DNA from: Punica granatum
Taxonomy: Eukaryota; Streptophyta; Magnoliopsida; Myrtales; Lythraceae
DNA: 64,000 bases
Direction: 5' to 3'
NCBI RefSeq assembly: GCF_007655135.1
Contig: NC_045134.1
Span: forward strand, 8,700,982-8,764,981
Below, in pieces: positions 10,144 to 22,120 of this stretch. The notes below the pieces were generated by a model. That model saw only the letters and a list, made by a program, of their open reading frames with translations, had not been told where the DNA came from and did no database searches. Position 1 is the stretch's first letter, and each line of letters opens with the position of its first letter. A program made the position numbers and the translations under genes.

Positions 10144-13100
10144 AATGGATTTTCAAAATTTATATTAGGAATCTTGAAAAATTATTTTATAGATGGATAT
10201 TTTCTAATGAGTTACTGACATATATCCTGTAATTAAAAAATTTATACTTTTTGACGAATTTTTAAAATTTATATTAATTTATTTAAAAAATTATTTAAGA
10301 CATTATGCTATCGGTAATTTTGTTTTCAAAGTCCCAATCAAATTTTTTATTGGATTTTATGGATACAAAAGTACATATTTGGGAGAATAAAAAAGAAAGA
10401 AAGAGTAAAAGAGTTTCAAAGAAAAAAGATACTATATCATTAATTTATTTTTTATTTAATTTAACTTTCTCTTATCTCATGTTTCTTCTTCTCTCTCTAT
10501 TTTTATTCTCTTCTTTTTCTTATGTCCATATACATCAACTACAGTTTATTCATTGTCATTGTAGTGCCTGCCACCACCACTTGCTAATAATGTTGCACAA
10601 GTTTAAAGTCCTCATGTTGTCAATATCCTCATTCACGAGCTCTAGGTACATATTTGTTCTCGCTCCTCAATGGTAAGCGTGTACATAGAAAGATATAAGT
10701 TGCTTCCAATGTAAATCTAATATCGATTATCAATACATTTTATTAGTTTGTAACTGAAATTAAATTTACTCTAGTACTTAGGTGGGATCTAAAGTGTATT
10801 GTTTGTTTTTTTATTTTATTTGTTAAGTGTAAATTATAATATCTAATATGAATTACTAAAATATATTTATGTATAAATAAATCGGGTCCGATCAACTTCC
10901 TTCCAGTTTTCTTTTTTTAAAACTTAAACCCGACCCTTAAGGTATTTAATTTTCGGAATTTTTCGATTGATTTGGGTCCGATTTTTCTGAACTTTCGAGT
11001 TATAGGTGTCATTGCAAGACTATTCGTAAAAATAATATTTCTATTAATTATTTTGTAAACTATTATTAAAAATTTAAATTCATTTCTCTATTTTTTCTTT
11101 AGGATATCCGATTGAAATGAAAGATCAATTCAAAAAACATATCAACTGAAAATTTTTCTTGAAATAAAAAATTTTGAAATTGCATTAATTTCATTTTTTT
11201 TTAAAATAATTTATAATATTTTAATCATACTTATCATATTTTTATTATTCATACACTAGATTCTGCATCAGTGCTACGTGTAATATGAAAAAAAACATAT
11301 TTAAAACATTGCCTTTGTATTTTCATCATTATATACCATTTGTAATTCTACGTAGTTGTGCTATTATTAAAAAAATATTGTGATGAAAGTTGAAAAATAT
11401 AATTTTTTAGTGAAAGAAAAGAAAAATAACTTAGGTTGAAACAAAGATAGAGTGGGGGTTGAAGAGAAATAAGCAAAAAATAGAGTAGAAGATGACCGCG
11501 TGTGAATTGATGGAGGAGCGAGATAAGATATATTAGTTTAAATTTTAAGCAATTTTATAATTTTATTCTTGCTTTCAGTTTCAATAGAGTAAAAAATAAT
11601 GGGGATAATTTCATAAAATTATACAAAAATTGATACATATATTTAGATATAGTGATTTGTCATTAGCATGTTAATTTTGTATATAATTTTTTATGTTACA
11701 CATATGTAAATACTATTGTTATTATATATACATATATATGTTTCCATTGAGTTTAATATTATTTATTTATTACAAAATTAAAGAATATTTTTTGTGAATA
11801 TTATTAGTTTCCTTTAATAATTTTTATTTTTAATTTAATATTTAAATAACAATGGGGTCCACTTAATAGATTTATGTGTGTCAAGTCTACAATGTTAGTG
11901 CCATGTTAGAAAAACCTGTTAAAATTGTTAGGAAAGTAATGTTACGCTAGATGTGATAGGAAATTCATAATTTGTAATTTTTCCAATAAAAAAAATACGT
12001 GCTAGAAATAATAAAAAGGCCAATTTTTTTTAACTTTTTTGGGTCATCAACCCCATGGATATTGTTAACTATTTTTTATTTTATTTATTTATAAATTAAA
12101 GTAAGAACAAATTTCTGACTAGAAATGATAACAAATCCATTCAAAAGGAGATACTATTAATTTACTTATAATTTATATATATATATATATATTTAAAAAG
12201 AGTTTTCTTATATATTTTGTCGTTCAAATATTATACATTGTAACCTTATCAAAAAAGGTTTCACGTGCAACGCACGCGTAAATTCACTATTATCACTAAA
12301 ACCCATTACCTGAAAACTCAATTAGACCATTTAATTGGGCCAATTAATCAAATAATACATAATACATACTTTAGACCAAATTAAATAAAATTCAACTGTT
12401 TTAACTTTGAAGTCGTTATATCAGCCCAAGACTCCAAAGTGGATTAACATATAGTAGCCAGTCAATCAACTTTAAACCCCGAGAAGGAATTCCTTTCCAC
12501 AGAAAATTCTACCGGTATTTCACCCGTTTCCAATTATTGGATTGGATTGGGTTTACCAGCCTTTACCAAACAAAGCAGGCCAATCAAACGGCAGATGGAC
12601 TGTTTGATATAGTATCCACTTAGTACGGTAAAAGTTCCCAACTCTACACGGACCGATATCTAATGAAGTCTTTTATGCTTCGAAAATTCACTTATTCACG
12701 TTTTCACTTTCGTTTGATCAATTTCCTTTACTCGTGATAAGAAGCCCACAATTTACTTGTTCTACTTATCATTTTTAATATTTATATATGAATTGGTAAA
12801 ATTTTATATATTTTTCTTAAAAATATTTAAGAATCGAGAAGCTTTTATATTCTCTCAATATAATAATTAAGAATTATCATCATTTCATTAATGATATAAT
12901 CAATTACAAGTTTAGATTTTCAAAAAAAAGTGGTATTGTAGTGATTTTTTGTATGGCTCTCCGACTTTCGTATATTGTAGAATTAATTATTTGTTCTCCC
13001 GTTTATGGAGACCAAAGATGAATTGATAGTCGTCCACAACCTAATACTAAAAAAATTACGTTTAATTGTCGTGAATCCATTATATACAACGTGATTTTCT

Positions 13101-13541
13101 ACACCCCTTTATATATTCTCTTTTCTTCATTTACTACTAGTATAATGGGTGTCAAATATACATGGATGCAATTGCATCCATCGAAAAGCTAGTGGAATTT
13201 TCTGCCAGGGCGGAAAAAAATTCCTGTCGAAAATTCATCTATGTGATTTCCGATATAATCTCCATGATCTTCCAACTCGCCCTTCCATTTGAAAATCGGA
13301 AAATTCTTGTAGTGCAAGTGCATAATATTCCCGGATTGGTTATGTTCATGGGACTGGCAATACTTTTCCTCATGCCTTGGGCCAATTTGGTTCAATGTCA
13401 AATTTTCATTCACTATGTACTGTTGAAGGGTACCCAAACCCAGATCCCTTATCTTTTGTAATTTCTACTTCTCATTAATGAAATATTTTATTCAACGAAA
13501 AAAAAAGTGCATAATATTCCTATATTCTTTTATGAAAATCA
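10144..13541. other. AT-rich intergenic DNA with Helitron-like 3' termini
   Basis: No gene was recognised. Two spots resemble Helitron 3' ends: CACTAGATTCTGCATC at 11256 (minus orientation, CTAG next to a GCACTGATGC stretch), and CACGTGCAACGCACGCG at about 12262, followed about 20 bases later by CTAA (plus orientation). A 99-codon frame at 13162-13461 (plus) and an 82-codon antisense frame across the same bases have no recognisable domain. Confidence 0.4.
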
Positions 13542-13783
13542 GGGCCGTTTGGATTTATAGTTAAAGTTACTTTAATTTTGATTTTGATTTTGATTGTGGA
13601 AAAGGACAAATGAGATGTGGTTATAAATTTGACTTGGGAAACGTGTGTTTTTGTTGTGTAGTGTATTAAGTTAAAGTTAAAGTTAAAATTTTTGAATTGA
13701 GAAATGTGTATTTTTATTGTGTAGTATATTGAGTTATTAAAGTTAAAGTTAAAATTAATGTACTGTGAATCCAAACGGGGCCC
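13542..13783 (+). mobile_element. MITE with GGGCC-GTTTGGATT inverted ends
   Basis: The left end reads GGGCCGTTTGGATTTATAG; the right end on the minus strand reads GGGCCCCGTTTGGATTCACAG. The 242-bp interior is made of AAAGTTAAAGTTAAAATT-like repeats with no coding potential. The flanks do not show a clear target duplication. It is related in internal sequence to the element at 5321-5661. Confidence 0.65.
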
Positions 13784-14914
13784 TTGGAAACTAATGAAAA
13801 ATGAAACCGTATTCTTAACCACAGGTTTTCACTGAGAAATCCTTGTTTTGTAATTGACGACTTGGTCAAAGTAGGTCATCTCGTATGTAATTCAACACAT
13901 ATATAGTACAGGTTCGCCTCTTGATTGACCTAATCCATATATCCAGGGTTCAAACTCCGAGTCAACTTTTCCAATCTCCACTTGTTCATGAATCTAACCA
14001 ATTAACAGTTTGCCCTCTCCAACACGTTGGAGATCATGCATGCATATATTGAAATTAAAGCATCTGAAAATAATTGTATGATTCTGGTGAGACTCTTTCA
14101 TTCGAAAAAACTGTCCAATGAGGCCCTTGTATTTAACAAAGGAGCTCACTCCCTCCAATCCAATGGGTTCTCAAGAGATCGGAACCGTTCCACAAAACAA
14201 TATATATAGTTTTCCAAAGGATGTAAAACAAGCAACGGTACATACTAGAACGGACGCAAGATTTTGTTCAAGGAGGCAAGTTTTCAATGGGTAAATAAGA
14301 ATGTCAATTTTTAAAGTTAAGGGGGACGAACAAATGCATTTTTATAAATAATCTAAGTAAAATATATAATTTTTCTTTACAATGTTAAATTTTAATGGGA
14401 GACGACTACCTACTCAGCCCCAGGCCCATCTCTGGCTATACATGCACTAATAGTGTTACATAACAACGTTGACGTAAGTCATGTTACGTACGTTTTCTAT
14501 ATTATTATTACTTTTCGGTTACCAAAAAACGATTGAGAGATTCTTTTCACTCAAACATCATGTTGTACTTTAATAAAAAAAAAGGAAAAAAAAAAAGAAC
14601 CCCACTAGTGGGTTTGAGGTTGTTTTTTTTCCAACTCACGTGTCTTTGACTTCAACGCATTTATTCTCTTCATCTGTCTCCCTAGTCCGCACGGTTCAGA
14701 TAAAGCAGCCGCCAGCGTTAGTATTGGTCTTCTTTTCCTCTCTGTCGGTCCTGACTTCCCAAGTCTTGCTATCCCTCGAATCTTCAGGTTACATTTACAT
14801 ACATATAATTTATATAAGTAGATCATTGCTCATGCAAGCGAGAGACCCTTTCCAATCATCTCCTTATCATCAACTCGTCGACAGGGCGCGATTATATGTT
14901 TTATAATCAGCATA
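13784..14914 (+). promoter_or_regulatory. upstream region of the WRKY gene with W-box cores and a TATA motif
   Basis: Four TTGACY W-box cores lie upstream of the WRKY start: 13864-13869 (minus), 13925-13930 (plus), 13960-13965 (minus) and 14646-14651 (plus). A TTGACGTAAG stretch at 14469 adds a TGACG element. TATATAAG at 14811-14818 is a plausible TATA box about 100 bp before the ATG. WRKY genes are commonly bound by WRKY proteins, so self- or cross-regulation is plausible, but this is inference from motif content. Confidence 0.45.
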
Positions 14915-17473
14915 ATGGACATTAATGCAGCGGAAGAGGAAATACAGGTTACTGCTTAATTTGATTATCTTGTGGCTCTTAATATTTACTAAAGAGTTTT
15001 TTCGGGCGCAACTGCAGATATATGTAGTTTATCGTTGATATTCATAGCATGAAGAGGACTTGTACCATAGCATTTATTTGCGAGTATAAGAATGTTCATG
15101 ATCAGTTAATTAATTACATGGTTATTGTTTTCAGGTGAATGTACTCCGAGCTGAAGTGAAGCGTCTGAAGAAGGAGAACGAAGCTCTTAGATCGATGCTC
15201 GAGGGCATGAAAAGCAAATGCGAAGTTCTTGATTCCTATCTTCATGAGACGATAAAGTTGGATGATCAGAAGGTTGGGACAGAAACATTAGGAGGATCAC
15301 GAGAAGATCATAAGAAGAAATCCAAGGTTGTCGAAGTTCGATTAGCCGAGGCATCACAAATCTTTGTCAAGACTGCCTTAGATGATCAAAGCCTAGTAAG
15401 TCCTTCAATTAAAAGAGTAAATATTCAATCGACATGATAATATCAATTCCCCTAGTAATATGATCGACAAAGCTAATATTATTAAATCGTATAAAATAAA
15501 CAAGAAAACTGATATGTTTGTGCTGTGGTAGCTCTAGTTGAATATTCAATTAAGCCTACACCTAATCATAATTTTCATAATTACATATATTTACATATAT
15601 GCACGTGCGTTTTCTTTTAACTAAATCCACTTGCCAATTTACCCCAAAAAAAAATCCATTGCCAATGTATTCAAAAGTTTAAAGTTTAAATAGGCAAAAA
15701 CGTACATGAAGCATCGATCGGACTAAATTTTAAAATTACTAATACAATTTGATGGTTCATTTTCTTATTTTTTCTAATGATGATTTTCACGGACACACAT
15801 ATATACACGTATTTTTTCTTTATCTGTAACTAAAGAAATGCTTTTTTTTTCAATATATTTTCTAAGGTTGTGAAAGACAGATATCAATGGAGAAAATATG
15901 GGCAGAAGGTGATGAAAGACAGCCCCTCTCCTCGAGCTTATTACAGGTGTTCTACTGCTCCTGGGTGCCCAGTTAAAAAGAAGGTATATTATTAATAATA
16001 TGATTCCTAAGTTATTATTCCTAAGTTATTATATTTTGCTTTCTTAGTTTATTTTCTAATTCGGAGGTATAAACCTATATGAGCATGAACAATGCCATTC
16101 AATGTCAGTAACTTTTCTAGAGTTTGGATATAATTAAACTCTTCCGATATGAAAGACGAGCAGGACTAGGATTCAGATTCAAGGGACGCGGAATTTGCTA
16201 AACAATTAAAGAAAAATCCGTGCTAACACATATGTTTCAAACAAATAACTACCGCGTAAAATTTAATATGCGTTATTAGAAATATTATTCTACTGCTTTA
16301 TTGTTTAAATAATAAGTAATAAATAACTCAATCATCTAATAAAAATAATCTCTTTTTTGGGTTACTAAGAGAGGCCCGTGATATAACCTGTCAGTCTGGT
16401 ACAATGAAATAAAAATCATAATAATAAAGGGACACATGTAATTTCACAGAGTATTGAACATGAATCCTCTTAATTACAGGCGAGGGCGTTGTCATTGCGC
16501 TACACATTTTTTTGATAGACAAATTAATTTTTAAGAGTAGACGCTTATTGTGGTAATTAATCATTTTTAATATAAAAAATATCATTTTTAATACAAGACT
16601 TTGCATACGTGTATGATGAATTTTTGTCTATCTGCCATATAAAATTGGAGGAGCTAATTGCTGTTTGGTTCAATAATAATAATTCTATTCCATTCCACCC
16701 TACTCTTCCCTCCCCTCAATTCAATAATATAATCATTACTTTTTTTAAATCTTTTTCTTCAATTTAATAATAATTCTCTTACATATTTTTTCTTAACCAT
16801 TATTACAACTAATTTTTTAATATTAAATTATCTTAATTATTCTTGTTTTGTTTTTATTTATTTTTTTAATAAATTCTATCACATACTTTTTCTCAACCAT
16901 TAACACAATTAATTTTTAATAATAAATTTTCTCAATTATTTTGTCTCCATTTGATGGAATGGAATAGAGTGATAACTCAACTCCGAAACCAAATCCCCAC
17001 ATAACTTAAAAAAATCTCACCCATAAGGTTTCGTTTGGACAAGTGTATATATACAAATTCACAGTCCCAGTAGTTTAATCCTTTTTTTTATTCTTTCTGA
17101 TTTAATTTGTTTCTTTTAGGTGCAAAGGTGCAAAGAAGACATTTCCTTTCTTGTGGCCACTTACGAAGGACAACACAACCACAATCTTGATGGTGCCTTC
17201 CAACGCCTTAATTCATCTAATTCACCACATATATATTCGACAACCCACCTGGGGTTAGGGTTAGGGATAAGTCAAGACCAAGAACTCAGTCTCCCCGTAC
17301 GCAATTCACACAACGCGGCATCGTTGAAGGGTCTCACCGAGTCCATTATTGATGGTAGCAGCAGTTATGACACAATTGAAGAATATGTGTCTTCTTTAGT
17401 AAAGGATCCTAACTTTACGACAGATTTAGCTGCTGCAGTGGCGTGCAAGCTTCGTTATCGAAGTGATATGTAG
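14915..17473 (+). CDS. WRKY transcription factor, group IIa-like, four exons
   Basis: Exons 14915-14947, 15135-15395, 15867-15983 and 17120-17473 join in phase 0 with GT-AG introns to give about 254 residues. Residues 12-55 form a leucine-zipper-like coiled coil beginning [19 protein letters not shown], typical of group IIa factors. The WRKY domain spans about residues 99-158, with WRKYGQK and a C-X5-C-X23-H-X1-H zinc ligand set (CSTAPGC ... HNH). The last intron falls just before VQRC, the position used by groups IIa and IIb. The C-terminus carries [17 protein letters not shown], like group IIa ends. Family proteins bind TTGAC W boxes in the nucleus, and IIa members often modulate defence. 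The start is the first ATG in frame; an upstream ATG at 14833 ends quickly in a stop. The N-terminus is short for the group, so an unseen upstream exon is possible. Confidence 0.9.
16662..17015 (+). mobile_element. MITE-like insertion in WRKY intron 3
   Basis: The block begins CTGTTTGGTTCAATAATAAT and ends CAACTCCGAAACCAAATCC, whose minus-strand reading GGATTTGGTTTCGGAG gives an imperfect inverted end. Inside, a unit of about 70 bp (ACATATTTTTTCTTAACC and ACATACTTTTTCTCAACC versions) is duplicated. Similar ATTCCATTCC and TTTGGT phrases occur in the element near 61254. It lies within the intron and leaves the splice sites intact. Confidence 0.5.
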
Positions 17474-18355
17474 CACAACATCATAAATTTAATTTTTCTT
17501 GTTCTATCGGATTTATATTGTGGGTAACTACGTACTTTGCAGCTGGCTGGCCCATTCTTGCCTGTTCTTATAGCATTGATGTAAAAGTGCTAAAAGCTAT
17601 TCTTTGTCATACGTAAGCAAGAGCTCTAGCACTGTAAACCACCTTCGCTCCCTCTCTTTGACACTACAAATGGAAGGGGTCTCGGGCGACATGAAATCGT
17701 GTTGCCATGGTTCTATTTATGCGGGTGGAATGTACCTGTAGGCATTGCATTGTCATATAGATGGTGTGTTCTTGGCATATCGGAGGAGACATGCACTTCA
17801 TCTGGTCTTTCATGATGGTGTAACGAGACCCAACATCTGTACCGCCATGGACTGTAATCTCTAATCATGATATTGTAAGTCGCAAAATTGGAAATTAAAA
17901 CAGTGCATAATTGATATAGTAGAAGTTATAGACGTATCTTTTTTTCATTATACATAGTAAATAAAAGTTAGAAACACGAAATCTGAATGAGTGCGTCGAG
18001 GTCCTAAAATCACTTCATTTGTTTGTCTATCCTTCTTTAAAAAAAAAATTCTTATGTTATCGAGAAAGAGGGCATAGTACTGTACTGTGACATATATTGT
18101 ATGCCTTCCCCTAGAAATCGATAGGCTATAGGGTCAATTTTCACCAGTGAAATTATCCGTGTTCCTCTAATTTGATTTCTCCTTCCTTGTACTAAATTCA
18201 TTGACCTCCATTGTATACAAAGAAAAAGAAAATTTCTTATCTTATCCATAAGATAAGGAATCATCTTTTTACATATAGGAAAAAACCTCGAAGATGGTAA
18301 TTAAGGTATCTCAAAATTGCGGCCCATTACTGCAAAATGTGGCCTGATAAGATGT

Positions 18356-18357
<2 letters not shown>
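17474..18357. other. WRKY 3' flank and intergenic DNA
   Basis: The first few hundred bases should hold the WRKY 3' untranslated region; AATAAA-like signals are weak. A 70-codon frame on the minus strand at 18052-18264 stands out for even composition, but I could not match it to a family; an old gene or organelle fragment is possible. Nothing else is seen. Confidence 0.4.

Positions 18358-18395
<38 letters not shown>
18358..18395. repeat. (TA)n microsatellite
   Basis: An uninterrupted AT/TA run of 38 bases directly precedes the 5' side of the Helitron-like element H1. Confidence 0.95.
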
Positions 18396-18399
<4 letters not shown>

Positions 18400-20229
18400 A
18401 CAATATATGAGGTGGACTCAGCTAAATGGCATCAGAACACTCTAATTCTGAATGAAATTTTCTCGGTGTTTTTATTTTTAAAAAGTTTTAAAATTATCTT
18501 TGATTATAAAATTAATAACAAAATCTTCTGAGATAAAATTCCATTTAGAAGAATCGAAAATACCATAAAATATTTTGAATACTACAATGATCTCCAATTA
18601 ATGGCAATATGAAATTTCTGGATTTTTTAATTTTTTTAAAATTTTATAATAAGTTTTAATAAAAAGTATTTTTTAAAGATATTCCATCATAAAAGCTAAT
18701 TTTTTGAATTCTTTAATTTTTATAATTTATATATTATTTAATAAACTTTAATTTTTATAATTTATTTATTATTTAATAATCTTTAATTTTTTAATATGAA
18801 AGTTAATATTTCGTTCCAGATGATCTTAAAACGCTCCATTTCTAAATGAGATTTTTTTTGGTTTTTTAAAATTTTAAATTATACTCAATTATAAAATGAG
18901 CAACAAAATCTTTTGAAATAAGATTCCATTTGATAAAATTGAATATACGATAAAATCTTTTGAATAATACGGTGGTCTCCATTGAATGCAATATGAATTT
19001 TCTAAATGCAACTTTCTAGGTTTTTTTTAATATTTTTGAATTTTCAAAATTATTTTTAATAAAAATATATTTTTGAAAAGATATTTCATCATAGAATATG
19101 ATTTCTTCAATTTTTTTATAATCTATATACTATTTAATAATCTTGAATTTCTAATAAAAAATAATATTTCATCACATAAATATTAACATCAAAATAAGTA
19201 TATATTATTATATATTCATACATAATATAGATATATTAATATATGGTTATGTGGACAACTTTAGTATATATAATAAAAAAAGTATATATGAAATACATTA
19301 TTTTATAGATATATATTTTTAAAATAGATTAGATAATATTTTATAGATGTATACGAAATTTTCTAGATTTTTTGAATTTTTTATTTTCGGAATATTTTCA
19401 ATAAAAAATATCTTTTTTGTAGATATCTCATCATAAAATCCAGTTTTTGATTTCTTTAATTTTTATGACCTATATAATATAATGTATTTGAAGTAAATGA
19501 GAAGATTTTATTTTATGTATAGATATTATTTAATAATCTCAAATTTTTTAAAATAAAAATTAATATCAAAATAATTTTATATATTATTATATATGATTAT
19601 GTGGACAACCTTTCGTATATATATTGTATGAAAGAATATATATGAATTATATGTTTTTGCATATATCTATTTTTAAAAATAGATTAGATAATATTTATAG
19701 ATAGATATATAAATTATATTTTCTTTTCAAAAAATAAATCAGATTTGTTCATCCAAAAAGAGAAAATAAATCAGATTATATTATATCTATATTTTGTATG
19801 ATAGTTATAAATATGAATTATCATATATATAAAATATGACTATATCTAACTCTCAAAGAATAAGTCTACAACTAGACGCGAGCACTCAAAATTGTCTCTC
19901 TAAATATAAGTGAGTTGATTAAATTTGTTCTTTGATTTTTCTCACATTTTTATTGAAAATTTTCATTGTTTTATTTTTCTCTAATGTTTTTGCTTTTTTC
20001 ATATGCTTTTTTAAGATTGGCGAAGTGAGTTTCATATCTCAAAATGTATTGCTATCCATATACACAAGCTTTCAAAAAGTAAGTTCTTTTGCCACTAAAC
20101 ACGAATGTTATTTGTTGATTTCATTATTTTTGTTTCACTTTTGATTCTCCAAGCAATTTTTCTTTTTAATTATAATTTTATTTCAAATTGTTGAAAGTAT
20201 TCCGTACAACGCATGGGCTTCACGACTAG
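18396..20229 (+). mobile_element. Helitron-like element H1, forward
   Basis: The 3' end reads ACAACGCATGGGCTTCACGA followed by CTAG at 20226-20229 and then T, matching the Helitron rule of CTRR next to T. The 5' region carries the family motif GCTAAATGGCATCAGAACAC, also found (inverted) near 21100, 25370 and 26380. The body is AT-rich with internal direct repeats about 380 bp apart (near 18570 and 18950). There is no Rep/helicase coding, so it is non-autonomous. The exact 5' base is uncertain because of the TA run. Confidence 0.6.
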
Positions 20230-20320
20230 TATATGTTATATATTAGATTGCTAAAATAGTGGCAAAAAAAAAGGATCGCTGCAATCACAACACTAAATCC
20301 AACCTTATTATCTATAATAT

Positions 20321-21139
20321 CTAGTCGTGTAGTTCGTGAGTAGCACGGGATATGACGTAATATTACATAAAATTAGACAATTCTAAGATTTTATAAAATT
20401 TTATGTTTGAAAAATAAAAAGCAAAAATTAGAGAACCCAAAAATTCTACAAAAGCTTATGTGTGAGAAAAAATCAAAAGTCGAAGAACTCACGCCTTCAG
20501 AAGTCTAATTATGGGCGTAACAAAATAAACTCGCATGCGTACGTGCATAAATTGAAAAACCTTTTCGAGACATATTAGTCACAGTTTATGCGTGATGCCT
20601 TCCTTATTTATAACATATCATACATAATATATAATGTAAATAACACATCAGAACTATATCTAAAAAAATATTATATGATTTGCTTTTTAAAAGGCAAATA
20701 TATATTATACAACAGATTATATCTTTGCAAATATGAACTATTTTGTTTTGAAAAGCAATTTACATGATTTGATTTATCTAGATCTTTTTCATAAAATAAT
20801 TAGAATTCAAAATATTAAAAATAAAAATGACCCAATCCCATAAATCTATATCTATTTGTTTTAAAAAATTGAAAACTCATTTAGAAAAGCTTAAAATTTG
20901 TAAAAATACGGACAAGTCCGACAAATCTAAAATTTATATCTTTTAAAAATTAAGAGATACTTTTAAAGAAAGCATAAATATTAAAAACTAAAAAAAATAA
21001 GAACCGTCTCACAAATTTATATCTATTTATTTTATAAAAATTCATTTTTTTAAACATAAAGATCGAGAAAATTTCATTTCAAAACATAACATTTTGAGGC
21101 CATCTAGCTGGGACTACCATGTTCTCACTTTCATATATA
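20321..21139 (-). mobile_element. Helitron-like element H2, inverted
   Basis: Read on the minus strand, the 3' end is CACGAACTACACGA then CTAG (20321-20324). The 5' side (about 21070-21139) carries the family motif, here as AGATGGCCTCAAAATG, next to a TATATATGAAAG terminus. Same family as H1. It directly abuts the 3' end of H3 with no visible spacer. Confidence 0.55.
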
Positions 21140-22120
21140 TCAGTCGTGGAGCCCATGTGTTGCATTGGAAAAAAAAACATTAAATGATTTAAGTTTTTTA
21201 ATTGTTTAAAAATCATAATAATTTAAAAATATATTATTAAACATATGACTAATGGTAATTCAAATTGACGAATAAGATATGAAAATACCTATATTCAAGA
21301 AGTATAAAAAAAATCCTTCTAATGCGCATACATAGCAACATTCTTTATTTTGAATTTTGATGTGATATATATATAATCAAATAAACAAAAAATTTCACAA
21401 AATTTCATGTAGCAATCCAGATATTTAAAGTTATTAGTCATACATAAGTGATAAAAAGAAAAACAACTTATTGAAAAACTCACCTTCACATCTAATGAAA
21501 GATAATTTTTTAAAAAAACTTACCTTCAATTTTAATATGTAACAAGAAAAAAATTCTAAGCACAACATCTTCATACATAGGACAAAGAGTGAGATTTAAT
21601 GAAAACGAATTTTTCATAAGAACATAAGTAGATACACAGAAAAAGAAAAAAAGAGAAAAGATGAGATTGGTTGATAATGATTTTCATACTCTTGAGATCG
21701 AAAATTTGAAGTGAAATAATAAAAAGCAAAAATTCTACCTCACCTTGCGCTTGCGCGGTAGAGATATTTTTTGAGAGCTTATGTCTAGTGATGTTTGTGG
21801 TAGATATGCATTTTGAGAGCTTACCTTTAGTGGAAGATGTACTATTTATGTGGACGGTGCTTCCTATTTATAACGTATTATACAGAATTTAGAAGAAAAT
21901 ATAATCTCATTTGTTTTTTAAAATCAAATATCACTTAGATATCTATTAATTATATGATGTAATCTATTTTTTGAAAAGAAAATATCATTTATTTTGCGAC
22001 CAAAAAAGAAAAACTCATCATGTAGATTGGGAATAAAAAATTAATTGGTCAACGATATGGTGAAAGAAATTTTCCTCAAGGAACCATTTAGACATGTATA
22101 TATAAAATATATTTAACCAT

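Noticed and set aside
13162..13461. 99-codon plus-strand frame near a microsatellite-free segment
   Set aside because: No recognisable domain, and the antisense strand is equally open. No splice or promoter context was seen.
14640..14906. Plus-strand frame just before the WRKY start, considered as an upstream exon
   Set aside because: It ends in a stop before the WRKY ATG, shows no family sequence, and fits better as promoter and leader.
18052..18264. 70-codon minus-strand frame, considered as an organelle gene fragment
   Set aside because: I compared it in memory with plastid ribosomal and other plastid genes and found no convincing match. It stays unassigned.
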